From assembly GCA_017619375.1 (NCBI GenBank), contig JAFZSL010000077.1, positions 1-64,000 on the forward strand: 64,000 nucleotides of DNA, given 5' to 3'. A program made the translations under genes and the position numbers. The notes beneath the pieces are model-generated. The model was not told where the DNA came from. It did no database searches and saw only the letters and a list, made by a program, of their open reading frames with translations. This document shows positions 46,461 through 54,354 of this stretch, in pieces (positions within the stretch are counted from its first letter, which is position 1; each line of letters begins with the position of its first letter). The DNA is from Prevotella sp. GTDB taxonomy: Bacteria; Bacteroidota; Bacteroidia; Bacteroidales; Bacteroidaceae.

Positions 46461-47744
46461 TTAAAAAGATCTATTATAAAACAATGAAAGCACACTACCA
46501 TAATGAAGAAATCCTTTGGGTGTCAGATATAACATCGTGCCAATCTTTTCAATGTAATTATTGTTCAGCAAGAAGTCCAATTCATTTTCAAATACTACAT
46601 TAGGGTCAGAATGAAGTATTTCCTCCATCACAGACAAATCTATCATTCCGCAATAGCCACTGATGGCTACATATTTTGAAAGAAGTTCTCTTGGCGGAAG
46701 TTTGTAAGAGTCACCGCCTTTTTCAAATGTTTTCTTAGAAAGGCAGAATTTCAGCGACTCACCATTTTTCCCAATGTTATATGAGATTCCTGTATCGTTT
46801 TTACTCTGTGCAGCAATACCGAATCCTTTATAGGAACCATTTTTCATCATGCGATGCTGGAGGTATGACGACAAGCCATAGTCACCAATCAATGAGAATG
46901 TGTTCATGCCAAAGCGTCCTTTATATCCCAGCCCTGTTATTAAATCATAGAGGTGCGAATATTGCTCAAAACGTTGCTCGGCAGTTGCAATAGGATACCT
47001 GTTTAGCATATTTGTTCGAAGTTCATAAACAGTTAGGTGCTCGGGCATCAATTTTTCCACGACCTTCATTGTGGCTTTCATTTCTTCTTTCGTCTGATGA
47101 ACAAAACCGTACATAAGATCCAGGTTGATGGTGTTAACGCCCTGCTGTCTGCAGATGCGGAAGATATCGGCCATCCTTTGTGTTTGTCCATTATCTCTGT
47201 TGTTATCTCGCAGAAAGGTACAATTCGTACTCTGCAATCCGAAGGAGATTCGGCTGAAGATATCAGAATGTTCGCTAATGATTGCTATCTTTTTTTCATC
47301 AATCGTATTAAACGTCGCTTCTATACTGCCCTGAAAGTCTTTCGCCCTTTTGATACGTCTGGCATATCCGGCAGCCATTTTAATAAGCATTGCAAAATTC
47401 TCTATGCTTAAGGCTGTCGGTGTGCCACCTCCAATATCAAAACCTCTCAAAATGGTTTTCCCAGTGACATATTGCTCCACGAACTCATGCATGTCGCCGT
47501 CAACGATATCCAGATATTCATGTTCTATGGAATCTGATGTCTTTTTATACTTGATGTATTCGCAATATCTACACAAACTTTGGCAGAATGGTATGTGTAT
47601 GTAAAACGACAAGTCGTCGACATCATCAAACGACAACGTATCTGATACCTTCCATGTACTCCAGTCGGAAGGATGCAAAGGATAGGAAGTGTTGTAATCA
47701 CTTATATCCTTTCTGGTCTCAAAAAGCTTTTCTGTCTCAGTCAT
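46461..47744 (-). CDS. HemN/HemW-like radical SAM protein
   Basis: 427 residues. YIHIPFCQSLCRYCEY (about residues 49-64) carries the CxxxCxxC iron-sulfur site of the class C/HemN group. It is followed by the SAM-binding FDIGGGTPTALS and LDLMYGFVHQTKEEM, as in HemN, and a C-terminal HemN_C winged-helix segment (IEKIGTMLYLTPKGFLHYG). The second CxC cysteine of true HemN is absent. It is unlikely to be the housekeeping enzyme because it is the last gene of a three-gene cluster with 2- and 12-bp gaps; a methylation or C-C bond-forming role on an unknown substrate is inferred. Confidence 0.8.
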   Translation of the reverse strand: MTETEKLFETRKDISDYNTSYPLHPSDWSTWKVSDTLSFDDVDDLSFYIHIPFCQSLCRYCEYIKYKKTSDSIEHEYLDIVDGDMHEFVEQYVTGKTILRGFDIGGGTPTALSIENFAMLIKMAAGYARRIKRAKDFQGSIEATFNTIDEKKIAIISEHSDIFSRISFGLQSTNCTFLRDNNRDNGQTQRMADIFRICRQQGVNTINLDLMYGFVHQTKEEMKATMKVVEKLMPEHLTVYELRTNMLNRYPIATAEQRFEQYSHLYDLITGLGYKGRFGMNTFSLIGDYGLSSYLQHRMMKNGSYKGFGIAAQSKNDTGISYNIGKNGESLKFCLSKKTFEKGGDSYKLPPRELLSKYVAISGYCGMIDLSVMEEILHSDPNVVFENELDFLLNNNYIEKIGTMLYLTPKGFLHYGSVLSLFYNRSF

Positions 47745-47746
47745 TA

Positions 47747-48661
47747 TTAGAAAATTATATTGTTGTCGTGAAACCCTTGTCTAAGATGTTGGCCGTCGAA
47801 GACAACTGACGATTCGCAATAGTTCGGATTCATATAATTACGCATATAGATTTCCACAATTCTACCGTCTCTATTATAGAGATAATTACTGCATTTACAA
47901 TTCTTTCCTCTGTTCTTGGATTTGGTAAAATAGACGTGTGGAATGCTGTCAATCCTTATCTCTTCAAGATCGATGAAATGCTCCTTGCTGTATTTGTTGA
48001 CAGGCATAAGACCGACAAAACCAATTCTGGGAATGCCAATGTCGATTGTCCTGTCGAGCATCTTCTTGGCTTCCTTGGGCGAATCTATATACCCTCTGAT
48101 AAGATTACAACTCAGATTCAGTTTGTCGATATCTATTCCTTCAAATTCTATTGCCTTTGAAGGTATGTGACAGTTGTATATCTCAGAGAGAACACCCATG
48201 TCATAATGGTGCATGGAAATAGATATGGAATCGAAACGTGCCATGCGCATCATTTCCTGTGACTTTGGCAGCAGGCCATTCGTGTTCAAATGCAAGTGGA
48301 TGTGTTGATATTTTGGTGATGCATTAAGTTTCTCTATGATTCGGTTTACAGTTTCCGGCACAACCGAAGGCTCACCTCCTGTGATGTTCAATCGGTTAAG
48401 GATTATGCGCTGATTTAATATTTCATCAATACAGGCAAATAGTTTATCCACATCAAACAGATGTCGGTCCTGTGTGTGACCGGCATTTGAGCAGAAAGGA
48501 CAGTTTGCATTACAAGCATTCGTCACTTTGGCGAAAAGATTTAGACTCGGCGGAACAGGAACTCCTAAGGAGTCCCCGTTCCCGCACCCCATGCGTTTAA
48601 TCAGGATGTTATGACCAAACAGTTTATACTCAGTCATTGATGAAGTTATTATCCTTGGCAA
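47747..48661 (-). CDS. Radical SAM protein with C-terminal cysteine cluster
   Basis: 304 residues. TNACNANCPFCSNAG (about residues 49-63) is the CxxxCxxC site, LNITGGEPSVV the SAM-binding GGE motif. At the C-terminus NCKCSNYLYNRDG and NYCESSVVFDGQHLRQGF give three further cysteines, which may hold part of an auxiliary cluster as in MoaA/SPASM-type enzymes. A second start (MTEYKLFGHNI, 48637) is possible. It is 2 bp from the HemN-like gene and 12 bp from the unknown gene. Substrate unknown. Confidence 0.75.
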   Translation of the reverse strand: MPRIITSSMTEYKLFGHNILIKRMGCGNGDSLGVPVPPSLNLFAKVTNACNANCPFCSNAGHTQDRHLFDVDKLFACIDEILNQRIILNRLNITGGEPSVVPETVNRIIEKLNASPKYQHIHLHLNTNGLLPKSQEMMRMARFDSISISMHHYDMGVLSEIYNCHIPSKAIEFEGIDIDKLNLSCNLIRGYIDSPKEAKKMLDRTIDIGIPRIGFVGLMPVNKYSKEHFIDLEEIRIDSIPHVYFTKSKNRGKNCKCSNYLYNRDGRIVEIYMRNYMNPNYCESSVVFDGQHLRQGFHDNNIIF

Positions 48662-48673
48662 TTACCTTTAACC

Positions 48674-49576
48674 CTAATCGCGTTCTGTGTCCGAAGAAGA
48701 ACATCCTGATTTTTTGTCAAGGATGCTCTGAAGTAATCCATGCTCATACCAGAACGGATAACGGTTGGGACCTTTACCTTCACCGCAAGATTCAATGAAT
48801 CTTCTCTCGTCCTCTACTGCTACCAGGACAGGCCCATAAAATTCTTTTGTATTTGGGAAAAAGACTTCAGGATGGCAAGGTCCGTCATCAGAATAATGAG
48901 CATCCACTAATGCTTCAAGCCCCATTTCTTTTTTACCCGTCTGATATTCGTCAATCATTTTTTTCTGAAGTTTCTCATTATCCAAAACGCCATTTTCATC
49001 AGATATATATTCCCATAGGGAATCAAGTGCCCAGAAGAACGAAAAATAGGGATAAGCATGTCCACCCATTGGAAAGCAGAAGAACATTTTGTCATTCAGC
49101 CAACTTTTACTAAGGTCTCCATCAGGTGTTTCTTCATCGAATAAGTGTTGACAAAAGTCTTCACGGATTTGTTCAACTGAAGTATATTTGCGAAAATAGT
49201 TGAAATACATCAACAATCCAACAAATTTGAAAACGTCGCGTTGGGCCATTATTCTTTCATACTTGTCATCCTTATCGGTCGTGATGCTTTCAAGAAGCTT
49301 TTCTCTGAGTGCATCACAATCAAGTTGCCCATTATGGAAAAGGCTTTCATCATTCAATAATCCCGCATTAACATGCTGTCGCGTCAACTCCCCGATTGTT
49401 CCCCGTTTCATATATCTGTCCATGATAGGGGCAATTCCATCATAAACTTCTTGAGCAGATTTGAAATGTTTTTCCTCGTTGAGTTCCTTAATGATATCGC
49501 AGAGAGTCTGCACTTGACCATATTCCTCTTGTGTGGAAAGACGTAAAGATGAAAAATGTTTTGGTTTCATATTCAT
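48674..49576 (-). CDS. Unknown 300-residue protein of the radical SAM cluster
   Basis: Not recognised. 300 residues, soluble, no signal peptide. The N-terminal half is charged and helical (EYGQVQTLCDIIKELNEEKHFKSAQEVYDGI); the middle has aromatic-rich FFCFPMGGHAYPYFSFFWALDSLWEY; the C-terminus has PCHPEVFFPNTKEFYGPVLVAVEDERRF and ends KKSGCSSSDTERD. It is the first gene of the cluster and may be the substrate, a chaperone or a peptide-binding partner of the two radical SAM enzymes; nothing in the sequence decides between these. Confidence 0.55.
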   Translation of the reverse strand: MNMKPKHFSSLRLSTQEEYGQVQTLCDIIKELNEEKHFKSAQEVYDGIAPIMDRYMKRGTIGELTRQHVNAGLLNDESLFHNGQLDCDALREKLLESITTDKDDKYERIMAQRDVFKFVGLLMYFNYFRKYTSVEQIREDFCQHLFDEETPDGDLSKSWLNDKMFFCFPMGGHAYPYFSFFWALDSLWEYISDENGVLDNEKLQKKMIDEYQTGKKEMGLEALVDAHYSDDGPCHPEVFFPNTKEFYGPVLVAVEDERRFIESCGEGKGPNRYPFWYEHGLLQSILDKKSGCSSSDTERD

Positions 49577-49723
49577 TTTGTTTATAAGGTTTATAATGTC
49601 ATGTATTAATACCAGATATTGAGAAAAGGTAAATCATTATTATCCACAAAAAATCGCCAAGTGTAATCTTGCACTATTCAATCAAATAAAGAATGATTTT
49701 TGTAAATTGTAAATTTCTATTGA

Positions 49724-49960
49724 TTAATCTTGTATGAATATTGTCTGATGTGCAAATACTTGTACTTGTCTCTCGACTGTTGGCAATTCGCCAGCCATTG
49801 GCGGGCGAATTATCGTAATAGACCATTCTTCATAGAATTGTCTCATATTTTTCAAAGAGCTTTTAAGGGTGCCGGACAGGCAGAGCGTCAGCGAATGTAG
49901 AAATACACCATTCATCACATTTTTAGGCAGAATATCCCAGATTTTTAGCGATATCCTCAA
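49724..49960 (-). pseudogene. Possible DUF1016 N-terminal remnant
   Basis: A 78-codon frame containing SLKNMRQFYEEW, which resembles the conserved G-F-S-x-x-N-L-x-x-M-R-Q-F-Y segment of DUF1016 (YhcG) N-terminal domains, flanked by unrelated or shifted residues. It is exactly the piece absent from the 45586-45775 remnant, and both lie on the same strand, on either side of the radical SAM cluster. No intact gene is otherwise seen in 49577-50027. Confidence 0.35.
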
Positions 49961-50027
49961 CTATCCGTAAATTTGCAGTGTCAAATATGACAAAAAAGTC
50001 GAAGAATTAATTTAAATAGTGATTAAT

Positions 50028-50822
50028 ATGAAAAGAATAGTATTTTGGTCAATATTATTAGTTGTGACCTTGTTCATGTCAATGACAGCCCAAGCTGAGA
50101 CACAGGACGTAGGCGGACGAGTAATAGACCAAAACGGTGAGCCGCTCGGGTTTGTAAGTGTGGCCCTGCTCTCGGCAGACTCCACTTATATCCAGGGTGC
50201 TACGAGTGATGAGAACGGTGCGTTTATGATTCATACAACAGATGCCTGCTGCATCCTGCGTCTCTCGTTCATTGGTTACAAGACAACGTTTGTCGATGTA
50301 AGCGGTACGGACGTGGGTACCATACAAATGGACGAAGACCTGCCGGTGCTCAGTGAGATTATCGTAAAAGGCCAGATGCCGAAGACGAAACTGACGGGCA
50401 ACTCGATGGTGACCACCATTCAGGGAACCGTTTCGTTTAACTCGCCTTTAATGTATATTGATTCGGATGGCATTGCCCACCACTATGGCTATGAGGAAGG
50501 CACGAAGAAAACGATATTGATTTCGACAGCAGGACTGCCTAACATGAAGGGAAACTTCGACGGGCTGCTGTTTGCCATGCACCATATGTATGGCAAGAAT
50601 ATCAGTTACATCTGCTGTGCCGAGGGATCGCTCTTTATAAGTCCAAACACCGAGAGTATAACCAGTCCTTATTTGGCCAAAGTAAGACAAGCAGGTGCAG
50701 AGTACAAGGAAACAGAACGGATATCAGATGATACTCAGACTTATCTCGATACGCCGATGCTTCCTGCCGAAGCATTCGTTAAGACCGTCAATGGTATTTT
50801 TGAAGGAATGTTGAAAAAATGA
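50028..50822 (+). CDS. Chimeric ORF: TonB-receptor-type N-terminus joined to flavodoxin-family C-terminus
   Basis: 264 residues from the ATG at 50028 (a GTG at 50019 is in frame). Residues 1-24 are a signal peptide, and residues 26-105 a CarboxypepD_reg-like domain (GGRVIDQNGEPLGFVSVALL..SFIGYKT), followed by LSEIIVKGQMPKTKLTGNSMVTTIQGTV, the start of a plug as in outer-membrane receptors. From about residue 135 the sequence changes to MYIDSDGIAHHYGYEEGTKK, TILISTAGLPNMKGNFDGL..TYLDTPMLPAEAF, typical of cytosolic flavodoxin-like NAD(P)H oxidoreductases. The two parts belong in different compartments, so this is probably a deletion fusion and non-functional. Confidence 0.65.
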   Translation: MKRIVFWSILLVVTLFMSMTAQAETQDVGGRVIDQNGEPLGFVSVALLSADSTYIQGATSDENGAFMIHTTDACCILRLSFIGYKTTFVDVSGTDVGTIQMDEDLPVLSEIIVKGQMPKTKLTGNSMVTTIQGTVSFNSPLMYIDSDGIAHHYGYEEGTKKTILISTAGLPNMKGNFDGLLFAMHHMYGKNISYICCAEGSLFISPNTESITSPYLAKVRQAGAEYKETERISDDTQTYLDTPMLPAEAFVKTVNGIFEGMLKK

Positions 50823-50881
50823 TTTCATACTCCTGCTGGAACAACATCGAAGGAGTAACGAAAATGATAGGTATTATTGTT

Positions 50882-51163
50882 AAATGATTATCCGCATCTA
50901 TCCGTATATGACGCTGAAAGCGTCACCTCTCAATAACCGTAGTGTCTGCGGCATGTCAGAAGGGATTGCCTGCACTCTGAAAGAGTGCCCCATCAGCAAC
51001 ATTTGGGCGACCCCTTCAGGGTCGATGCTCTTCCATCGCATTTTCCATCCAGGGGTGCTACGCACACCCCGGCTACTGAAAGGTGACCCTTCCAGGGTCT
51101 CGTGCGCTCCGGCTACAGAAAGATGACCTTTATGGGTTTACGGCAAATAGCGGATAATCATTT
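50882..51163. mobile_element. MITE-like element with terminal inverted repeats and internal micro-hairpins
   Basis: Bounded by AAATGATTATCCGC (50882-50895) and its exact reverse complement (51150-51163). Inside are at least five short hairpins in series: ACGCTGAAAGCGT, ACTCTGAAAGAGT, GACCCCTTCAGGGTC, GGGGTG..CACCCC and GACCCTTCCAGGGTC. There is no transposase. Similar hairpin-rich DNA is common between Bacteroidales genes. It lies just upstream of the zinc-ribbon gene (ATG 51186). Confidence 0.7.
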
Positions 51164-51185
51164 ATTGTTATATAATATAAGAAAT

Positions 51186-51989
51186 ATGGGAAAAATGAAG
51201 TTCTGTCAGAGTTGTGGAATGCCACTGGCTGACGAGGTACTCGGCACAAATGTTGACGGTAGTAAGAACGAAGATTATTGCATGTATTGCTATAGGGATG
51301 GAAAATTCCTGCAGGACTGCACAATGGACGAGATGATTGAGCATTGCGCCCAGTTCGTAGGTGCTGTGAACGGACGGAGCAGCGAGAGCCATGCAAGCTC
51401 GTTTGCAGATGGCCGAGTCGTGACGGACGAAGGCAAAGCCAACGAGGGTTTGCCCAATCCGATTACAAAAGAGGAGTATATCGGACAGATGAAGATGTAC
51501 TTCCCTCAACTGAAACGTTGGCGTAAGACACTTGCCGTTAGCGATGATGAGGCTATGAAGGTCAATCCAGCTTTGGCTGGGATTAAAGAGCTTATCGCCC
51601 AGATGGCCGACTCGCTGCCTATTGCCTATATCTCATCAGTAGATAATGAGGGCTATCCCTGCACTAAGGCCATGTTGGCACCACGTAAACGCGAGGGCAT
51701 CAAAGTCTTTTATTTTACCACAAACACCTTCTCTCTGCGTGTAGCCCACTACAAGGCGAATCCCAAGGCCAGCATCTATTTCTGCGATGCCAAGGGTTTC
51801 AAGGGTATGATGCTTCGTGGCACGATGGAAGTGCTGACCGATGCTAAGAGTAAGGAGATGATTTGGCGTAAGGGCGATACGCAGTACTATCCTGGTGGCG
51901 TGACAGATCCCAACTATTGTGTACTAAAGTTTACTGCCACCGATGGCCGTTTCTATAGCGATTTTTATCCACGTAGTTTTTTCCTTTAA
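51186..51989 (+). CDS. Zinc-ribbon plus pyridoxamine 5'-phosphate oxidase-like flavoprotein
   Basis: 267 residues from the ATG at 51186. Residues 1-80 are a putative zinc-ribbon domain (FCQSCGMPL..EDYCMYCYRDG, two CxxC pairs); residues about 120-267 are a PNPOx-like split-barrel flavin-binding domain (LPIAYISSVDNEGYPCTKAMLAPRK..VFYFTTNTFSLRVAHYKANPKASIYFCD). Relatives bind FMN or F420-like cofactors and reduce small molecules, substrate unknown. It is followed after 3 bp by an isochorismatase-like gene. Confidence 0.8.
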   Translation: MGKMKFCQSCGMPLADEVLGTNVDGSKNEDYCMYCYRDGKFLQDCTMDEMIEHCAQFVGAVNGRSSESHASSFADGRVVTDEGKANEGLPNPITKEEYIGQMKMYFPQLKRWRKTLAVSDDEAMKVNPALAGIKELIAQMADSLPIAYISSVDNEGYPCTKAMLAPRKREGIKVFYFTTNTFSLRVAHYKANPKASIYFCDAKGFKGMMLRGTMEVLTDAKSKEMIWRKGDTQYYPGGVTDPNYCVLKFTATDGRFYSDFYPRSFFL

Positions 51990-51992
51990 AGT

Positions 51993-52472
51993 ATGCAAAC
52001 GAAAGCACTTGTCGTTATCGACATCCAGAATGACATCACGAAGCACTACCGCGACATTGTTAACAATATCAACACTGCTGTCGAATGGGCAGTATCTGAG
52101 GGGATGCACGTCGTCTACATCAAGCACAACAACATCACCGCCGGCACCCGTACCTTTAAGCCTGGCACTCGTGGCGAGGAGTTGGTACCAGAATTAAAGG
52201 TCGTTTCGGATAATATCTTTGTGAAGACAAAGAGTAACGCTTTGACGAGCGAAGCGTTTTGCTCGTTCATTGAGACTAACGGTATCACGGAGTTCTATAT
52301 CGCGGGTGCTGATGCTACCGCTTGTGTGAAGTCCACTTGTTTCAATATGCGAAAAGCAGGCTATACGGTGTATGTTTTTTCTGACTGTGTCACCAGCTAT
52401 GATCTAAAGAAACTGCCAGAGATGTTGGCCTACTACGCTAAACAGGGTTGTGAATTAATCACTATACAATAA
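51993..52472 (+). CDS. Isochorismatase-family cysteine hydrolase
   Basis: 159 residues. The catalytic triad is visible as Asp in ALVVIDIQNDI, Lys in FVKTKSNAL and Cys in ATACVKSTCFNMRKAGY. Family members hydrolyse amides such as nicotinamide or ureido compounds; the substrate cannot be read. It is 3 bp behind the zinc-ribbon flavoprotein gene and 20 bp before the next gene, so the three are probably co-transcribed. Confidence 0.85.
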   Translation: MQTKALVVIDIQNDITKHYRDIVNNINTAVEWAVSEGMHVVYIKHNNITAGTRTFKPGTRGEELVPELKVVSDNIFVKTKSNALTSEAFCSFIETNGITEFYIAGADATACVKSTCFNMRKAGYTVYVFSDCVTSYDLKKLPEMLAYYAKQGCELITIQ

Positions 52473-52492
52473 GAAATAGACGATCTAATAAT

Positions 52493-53206
52493 ATGGGTTA
52501 TAGAGAAGAGGCTATAGAATGCGTTAAGGATCATGTCCTCCCGTTACATAAGCAAATCTATGCCAAGTATAATGGGGATTTCGACAAGATCTACTCGGAA
52601 GGGTACGATAGCAAGTGGTATCAGGGTCGGGTTATTGTGCCTGGGGAGGTTTATGAACTGAGTTATCTGGATTGTTCGTGCCCCAAAGTGAAATGTGGAC
52701 TCAGGAGCAATCCGGAACAATGCGAATGCTCCAGGCAAAGTATTTTATATATTCTGTCGCAGCTTGAACCTGGCAGCCAGTTCGATGTCCGGATTGAGAA
52801 TACGATTCTCAGGGGAGGCGATCGTTGTACTTTCAGGATAGCGAGGCGTGCCGGTATGAAGCGATTGACTGCCGTCTGCGGGCTCGACTGCGAGAAGTGC
52901 GATGCCTACATTGCCACGAAGAACAATGACCAGGTACTGCAGGAAAAGACGGCCAAACTTTGGGCAGAACTGAACAATGCTCCTATTCTTCCTGAGCACA
53001 TCAACTGTGAGGGTTGCCGTAAGGACAGTGCCAAGACGGTGTTTTGCAACGCGTTGTGTGAGATTCGGAAGTGCGCCATCCCCAAAGGATTAGAGACCTG
53101 CGGTGATTGCCCGGAGAAGGAAACTTGCCCTAAGGTCGGCGCCATCTGGCAGCACAATCCTCAGGCCAAGGATAACCTTGAAGGGCGATCGACATTCCTC
53201 AAATAA
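52493..53206 (+). CDS. Two-domain cysteine-rich protein with DUF3795
   Basis: 237 residues. The N-terminal half (CSCPKVKCGL..CECSRQSILYILSQLEPGSQFDVRIENTILRGGDRCTFRI) resembles cysteine-rich domains that recur in Bacteroidales as separate proteins. The C-terminal half is DUF3795: TAVCGLDCEKCDAYIATKNND..CEGCRKDS..CEIRKCAIPKGLETCGDCPEKETCPK, with many cysteines for zinc or an iron-sulfur cluster. The joining of the two may be a fusion. Role unknown. Confidence 0.65.
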   Translation: MGYREEAIECVKDHVLPLHKQIYAKYNGDFDKIYSEGYDSKWYQGRVIVPGEVYELSYLDCSCPKVKCGLRSNPEQCECSRQSILYILSQLEPGSQFDVRIENTILRGGDRCTFRIARRAGMKRLTAVCGLDCEKCDAYIATKNNDQVLQEKTAKLWAELNNAPILPEHINCEGCRKDSAKTVFCNALCEIRKCAIPKGLETCGDCPEKETCPKVGAIWQHNPQAKDNLEGRSTFLK

Positions 53207-53335
53207 CAACTACCCTCAAATTCCTTGGGACCGCCTGTCTGTTGTCCTGTAATCCGGCAGGTGCGGATATTATGAATTACGTCTTCGTTTTTCACTTTCA
53301 TCTGATTCTGGAGGTGTGAACTTTTATTTCTTTTT

Positions 53336-53367
53336 TTTGCTGTAGAAATGAAAATATGTTATCTTTG
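53336..53367 (+). promoter_or_regulatory. Consensus promoter without a gene behind it
   Basis: TTTG (53336-53339), 20-nt spacer, TATCTTTG (53360-53367). No open frame longer than 14 codons (MAEYTLHFGCKCCP, 53454) follows on this strand. The expected transcript has a hairpin AGACG..CGTCT at 53427-53443. It could drive a small RNA or be the leader of a lost insertion sequence. Confidence 0.6.
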
Positions 53368-53506
53368 CATTTGGAAAGATTAGAGGCGACAGCACCTACC
53401 TCTTCATTTGGCTGACCGGGGGTTTTAGACGGCGGCAGCGTCTTTCCATTTTGATGGCTGAGTATACCTTACATTTTGGGTGTAAGTGTTGTCCATGATT
53501 GCAAAT

Positions 53507-53603
53507 CCACCTGAACATTCTTGGCGTTGTTTGCCACCTGAACATTCTTGGTGGTCCAGAAAATCAAAATCCATTGTGAACGTTGTGAGTTCACAATGGA
53601 TTT
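53507..53603. repeat. Direct repeats and perfect hairpin in the 53207-53634 gap
   Basis: CCACCTGAACATTCTTGG occurs at 53507-53524 and 53534-53551 (27-bp period). A 15-bp perfect inverted repeat (53567-53581 / 53589-53603, loop GTTGTGA) follows. Two-fold subterminal repeats of this kind occur at insertion-sequence ends, so this may be an IS scar; no transposase is left. Confidence 0.6.
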
Positions 53604-53634
53604 CAACAAAACAATCTTTGTCTATTCCCCTTTA

Positions 53635-54354
53635 TTAATTGTCTAATAACTTCAGGATGGCTTCACGGACATTGGAGGCCATGCTGGGACGCGGAGCATC
53701 ATTGGTGACGATGGTGCCATTGGTGTCAACCAGCAGATAGGTGGGGAAACTGCTGATGTTGAGATATTCCTCCACTGCCTGTTGCTGATTGTAGGGCAGC
53801 CGCAGGTTCACGCAGTTCTCTCCATCAAGTCCGATGGTTTGTGTAGCCTTCTGCCAAGCCTCTTCGGGCGAATTGTTGGCAAAGTACATGTAGGTGACGG
53901 GCAGTCCTTTGAGGGTTTCGTGCAATTCCTCCAGGTGTCCCATCTCTTTCATGCAAGGACCGCACCATGTCCCCCAGAAGTCCACGTAGATGACGCGGCC
54001 GCGATAGGGAGCGATGAGTTTCTGAAAGATGTCCTTGCCTTCCTCCATGTTCTCGATTGACTTCTTCGCCAATGCCTCGGCTTCCTCGGCAGAAACGGGT
54101 GCATTCGCAGCCAAGGCCTGGTTGATGTGGTTTTGCAACCGGACAAAATATTCGGCACCAAGTTGACTGCGCAAGTATTCCTCGCGCTCGGGTGTCAGGT
54201 CGAGTCCACAATTAGACAAGAAATAACATGATTTCATCATCTGCTTCACCTCGTACGATGCATCCAAGGCATCTATCACCGAGCATTTTTGTTTAAACTG
54301 ATACAGTTTAGAGTCTGATTCTTCCCCAGGGATTTCCTTCTTTCTTGTTCTCAT
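53635..54354 (-). CDS. Thioredoxin-like (TlpA-type) protein without signal peptide
   Basis: 239 residues from the ATG at 54354, whose ATGA overlaps the helicase stop. The C-terminal domain has VIYVDFWGTWCGPCMKEMGHLEELHE (CxxC active site) and the cis-Pro segment ISSFPTYLLVD, as in TlpA/ResA proteins that are normally periplasmic lipoproteins. Here the N-terminus is charged (MRTRKKEIPGEE), with no signal peptide and no DUF4369 domain, so the gene seems to have lost its 5' part and gained coupling to the helicase. The protein would stay in the cytoplasm. Confidence 0.8.
   Translation of the reverse strand: MRTRKKEIPGEESDSKLYQFKQKCSVIDALDASYEVKQMMKSCYFLSNCGLDLTPEREEYLRSQLGAEYFVRLQNHINQALAANAPVSAEEAEALAKKSIENMEEGKDIFQKLIAPYRGRVIYVDFWGTWCGPCMKEMGHLEELHETLKGLPVTYMYFANNSPEEAWQKATQTIGLDGENCVNLRLPYNQQQAVEEYLNISSFPTYLLVDTNGTIVTNDAPRPSMASNVREAILKLLDN

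Noticed and set aside
46461..47744. Calling the HemN-like gene the housekeeping coproporphyrinogen dehydrogenase
   Set aside because: The fourth cysteine of the HemN C-x-C is absent, and the gene lies in a tight cluster with another radical SAM enzyme and an unknown protein.
50884..51126. 80-codon plus-strand ORF in the hairpin-rich element
   Set aside because: It is translated from the serial hairpins and terminal repeats; it has no protein features.
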